Of a stretch of 64,000 nucleotides of DNA, positions 62,215-64,000 are shown in pieces. A model generated the notes under the pieces. It was not told where the DNA came from and did no database searches. It saw nothing but the letters and a program-made list of their open reading frames with translations. The stretch is from NCBI GenBank assembly GCA_004194705.1, contig SADC01000386.1, positions 58,839 through 122,838 on the forward strand. The letters are read 5' to 3'. Numbering within the stretch: the stretch's first letter is position 1; every line of letters begins with the position of its first letter. The DNA comes from Ditylenchus dipsaci (lineage: Eukaryota; Nematoda; Chromadorea; Rhabditida; Anguinidae). The translations under genes were made by a program, and so were the position numbers.

Positions 62215-63261
62215 TAATATCATTGCTGTTCCTAAAAAATTTGGCGCCGATGCTGAGCGTCTCTACACAATTTTTTTTGGCGCAGTGCTAGCGTCGTGCT
62301 GAGTTGACATTGTCCAAAAAACAATCCAAATTTTCTACTTTTTTATTTAAATGCAGTACAAAATGGCACTTTTAAGGGTCGCTTTATTGATAGTGCTGGT
62401 TAATCAAATCAACATCTGTTCAAATTTAGCTGTAAATAGATGTTAATTTGTTCCGGTTCTATTTTGTTCAACCAAATCAAGTTTTTGAGAATGCGTATGT
62501 ATCAAAAAATGGGTGCTGTTTAAGTTCCTGTTTATTGAGTTCGACTGAATAAAGCTCAAATTAATATATAATTGTGTTTGTTCATTTGGATGATATGATT
62601 GTTTGGAATCGTCTTTTTCCAACTTCGAATGCCCTAAATCCATAAAATAGTTAATTTTGAATTGTGTTAGCACATGCTAATCAAAAACTAGTGTTAGAGA
62701 AAAATATGCAGAGATCAATTTGTCTGTTTGTCTCACTGACAAAGCAACCTAGGCATTGATAAAGCACAAAAAGCGATGCCTACTATATATATGTGCCAAC
62801 TGTCCAGTGCTCTTTGTGAACACACTTAGAGATGAGCAAGCAAACTGGAGCTGTGGTGCAAATCTGTGTGTGTTCGTTCTTCAGAACTTTAAAAAACCAT
62901 TCATGGAGCACTAAAAAAATTCTGTGCTTAGGCAAATCCCTAGAGAATCCATATAAAGGTGGCCGGTGGAGGAGTGCCGCTTAATATCAAAATGATATCT
63001 AATGGGCGGCACATTGGTGGAAGACGCGGCCTAGAAAAATACGTCTTGAGGTAGTTCGGAGGAAAATGCGCTACAGCTTTCCAGCTATAGAATTGGGCTT
63101 GCCCTTTGTCTTGAATGCTTTGCTCATTGATGAAAAAGTGTGGCCATAATTTTTTTCCTCAAACTCTTTGGAGGTTGAAAAATAGAATCCGCAGCCTTTA
63201 TTAGAGAGAATATGGTAATTCTTCAACCTGATTTTCGGCCAAAAAAAGCCAAAATTTTTGA
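62215..63261. other. No gene recognised
   Basis: AT-rich, with a short ATTAGAGAGAATATGG near 63200 that looks like a single worn CCGTA-family end. Confidence 0.4.
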
Positions 63262-63450
63262 AGATACTTTGGGCTACTCCTCCACTCCGAGGTTCTCAAG
63301 CTATGCAACATTGTGGACGATTCATTCGCCGAAGAACGCATTGAGAAACTGGAAAAAGAGATGATTCCCAAATTATTACTGCCCGAGTGTTATTTTTTAT
63401 TGAAATTTTTGTCGATAAAGAATGTTAATTCTGTGAAAAACTCTCATTAA
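63262..63450 (+). CDS. Possible terminal exon of an unrecognised gene
   Basis: Open frame FGLLLHSEVLKLCNIVDDSF, AEERIEKLEKEMIPKLLLPE, then CYFLLKFLSIKN to a TAA. Amphipathic helical character with Glu/Lys pairs suggests real protein. No acceptor stands out upstream and I do not recognise it. Confidence 0.35.
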   Translation, partial: RYFGLLLHSEVLKLCNIVDDSFAEERIEKLEKEMIPKLLLPECYFLLKFLSIKNVNSVKNSH

Positions 63451-63947
63451 CGTTAAGTAGGATATGAAACAGAAAGCTATGATTCTAATAACGAAAAACT
63501 CTAATTAACGTAAACTACCATCAATGTAACTCTGAAGCTGGTCCGTTGGAGTTACGGAGTTACGTTTGACTATACCTACAAAGATGACCCCGTGTTTAGT
63601 CAGCAACCACTTATTCTAGGGACGATAAAAGTTATCTTTTCAGTTGATATTTTTTTACTTTTTCTCTAAAGGGCATCCAGAAAATATAGCAAGCCTCTTC
63701 TAATTTAGCAGTCGACTTAACTAGCATCAATAACGTTTTACTATGGCCACATAGCAGGGGCTGCGTCGGAAGAGAATCGGAAGTGGGACGGGAGACAATT
63801 TCAATCACTTTTTTGTCCATGAAATTTATACGTTTATTTTTTGTAAAAATGCTTAATCGATTTGCCCAGATCTTAGCTTTCTTTTAAGTACAAAAATTAC
63901 TGCAAAAAGTTCAAGAAAACACTGAGATACTAGGTTAATGTAAAGAT
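63451..63947. other. No gene recognised
   Basis: Mostly AT-rich. A minus-strand frame at 63632-63820 lacks support. Confidence 0.4.
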
Positions 63948-64000
63948 AAATCTCTTCCGTCTTCCGATTTTCGGATTTTTCGGAAGACGGAAGAGATTTA
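63948..64000. repeat. Palindrome at the window edge
   Basis: TAAATCTCTTCCGTCTTCCG and its complement with a small ATTTTCGGATTTTT loop. It may be a complete short foldback or one cut by the window end. Confidence 0.6.

Overview
The window looks like nuclear DNA of a eukaryote, most likely an invertebrate animal; I cannot name the species. It is AT-rich, genes are split by GT-AG introns (some only about 50 bp, others several kb), and it carries relics of several animal-type DNA transposon superfamilies. There is no operon structure, CRISPR array, rRNA or convincing intact tRNA. Most of the DNA is small, often palindromic, non-autonomous transposons (MITEs or foldback elements), many inserted into one another. 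Long open frames are mostly artefacts of these repeats.

The host genes are few and sparse. From about 3.6 to 13.9 kb on the plus strand there is a multi-exon F-box/leucine-rich-repeat gene, with one exon carrying an apparent 1-bp deletion. At 15.7-16.05 kb lies a decayed copy of the RNA polymerase subunit RPB6. From 22.97 to 16.93 kb on the minus strand there are two exons of a WD40-repeat gene separated by a 4.9 kb intron full of palindromes. From 26.1 to 24.4 kb (minus) there is a broken coiled-coil gene. Parts of it recur at 55.6-56.1 and 58.1-58.35 kb as more decayed duplicates. Single exons of unrecognised genes are proposed near 43.5, 48.9, 50.7, 51.6-51.8, 53.5 and 63.3 kb.

The transposon layer is the richest part. 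A MULE at 46.46-48.76 kb has long inverted ends, a 9-bp target duplication and a broken transposase; it contains a 687-bp MITE with its own 8-bp duplication, which in turn contains a hairpin element, giving three levels of nesting. A pogo/Tigger-like element (49.05-50.30 kb) with transposase remnants is split by a TTAA-type MITE. Two Merlin-type elements (27.7 and 60.4 kb) have 8-bp duplications. A mariner relic sits at 60.9-61.9 kb. A 2-kb foldback with an 8-bp direct repeat lies at 39.0-41.05 kb. A hAT-like foldback at 3.9-4.2 kb can be checked against two empty sites in the same window.

Two large families of TA-flanked foldbacks recur throughout. One has tips reading CCGTAT...CTCTAATA and the other CAGTCGACTCTCG. 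In both, a constant tip is followed by a short word that differs between elements but is repeated within each end and mirrored at the other end of the same element. I regard this paired-word pattern, and the concentric 1.26-kb palindrome inside the WD40 gene intron, as the observations most worth following up.
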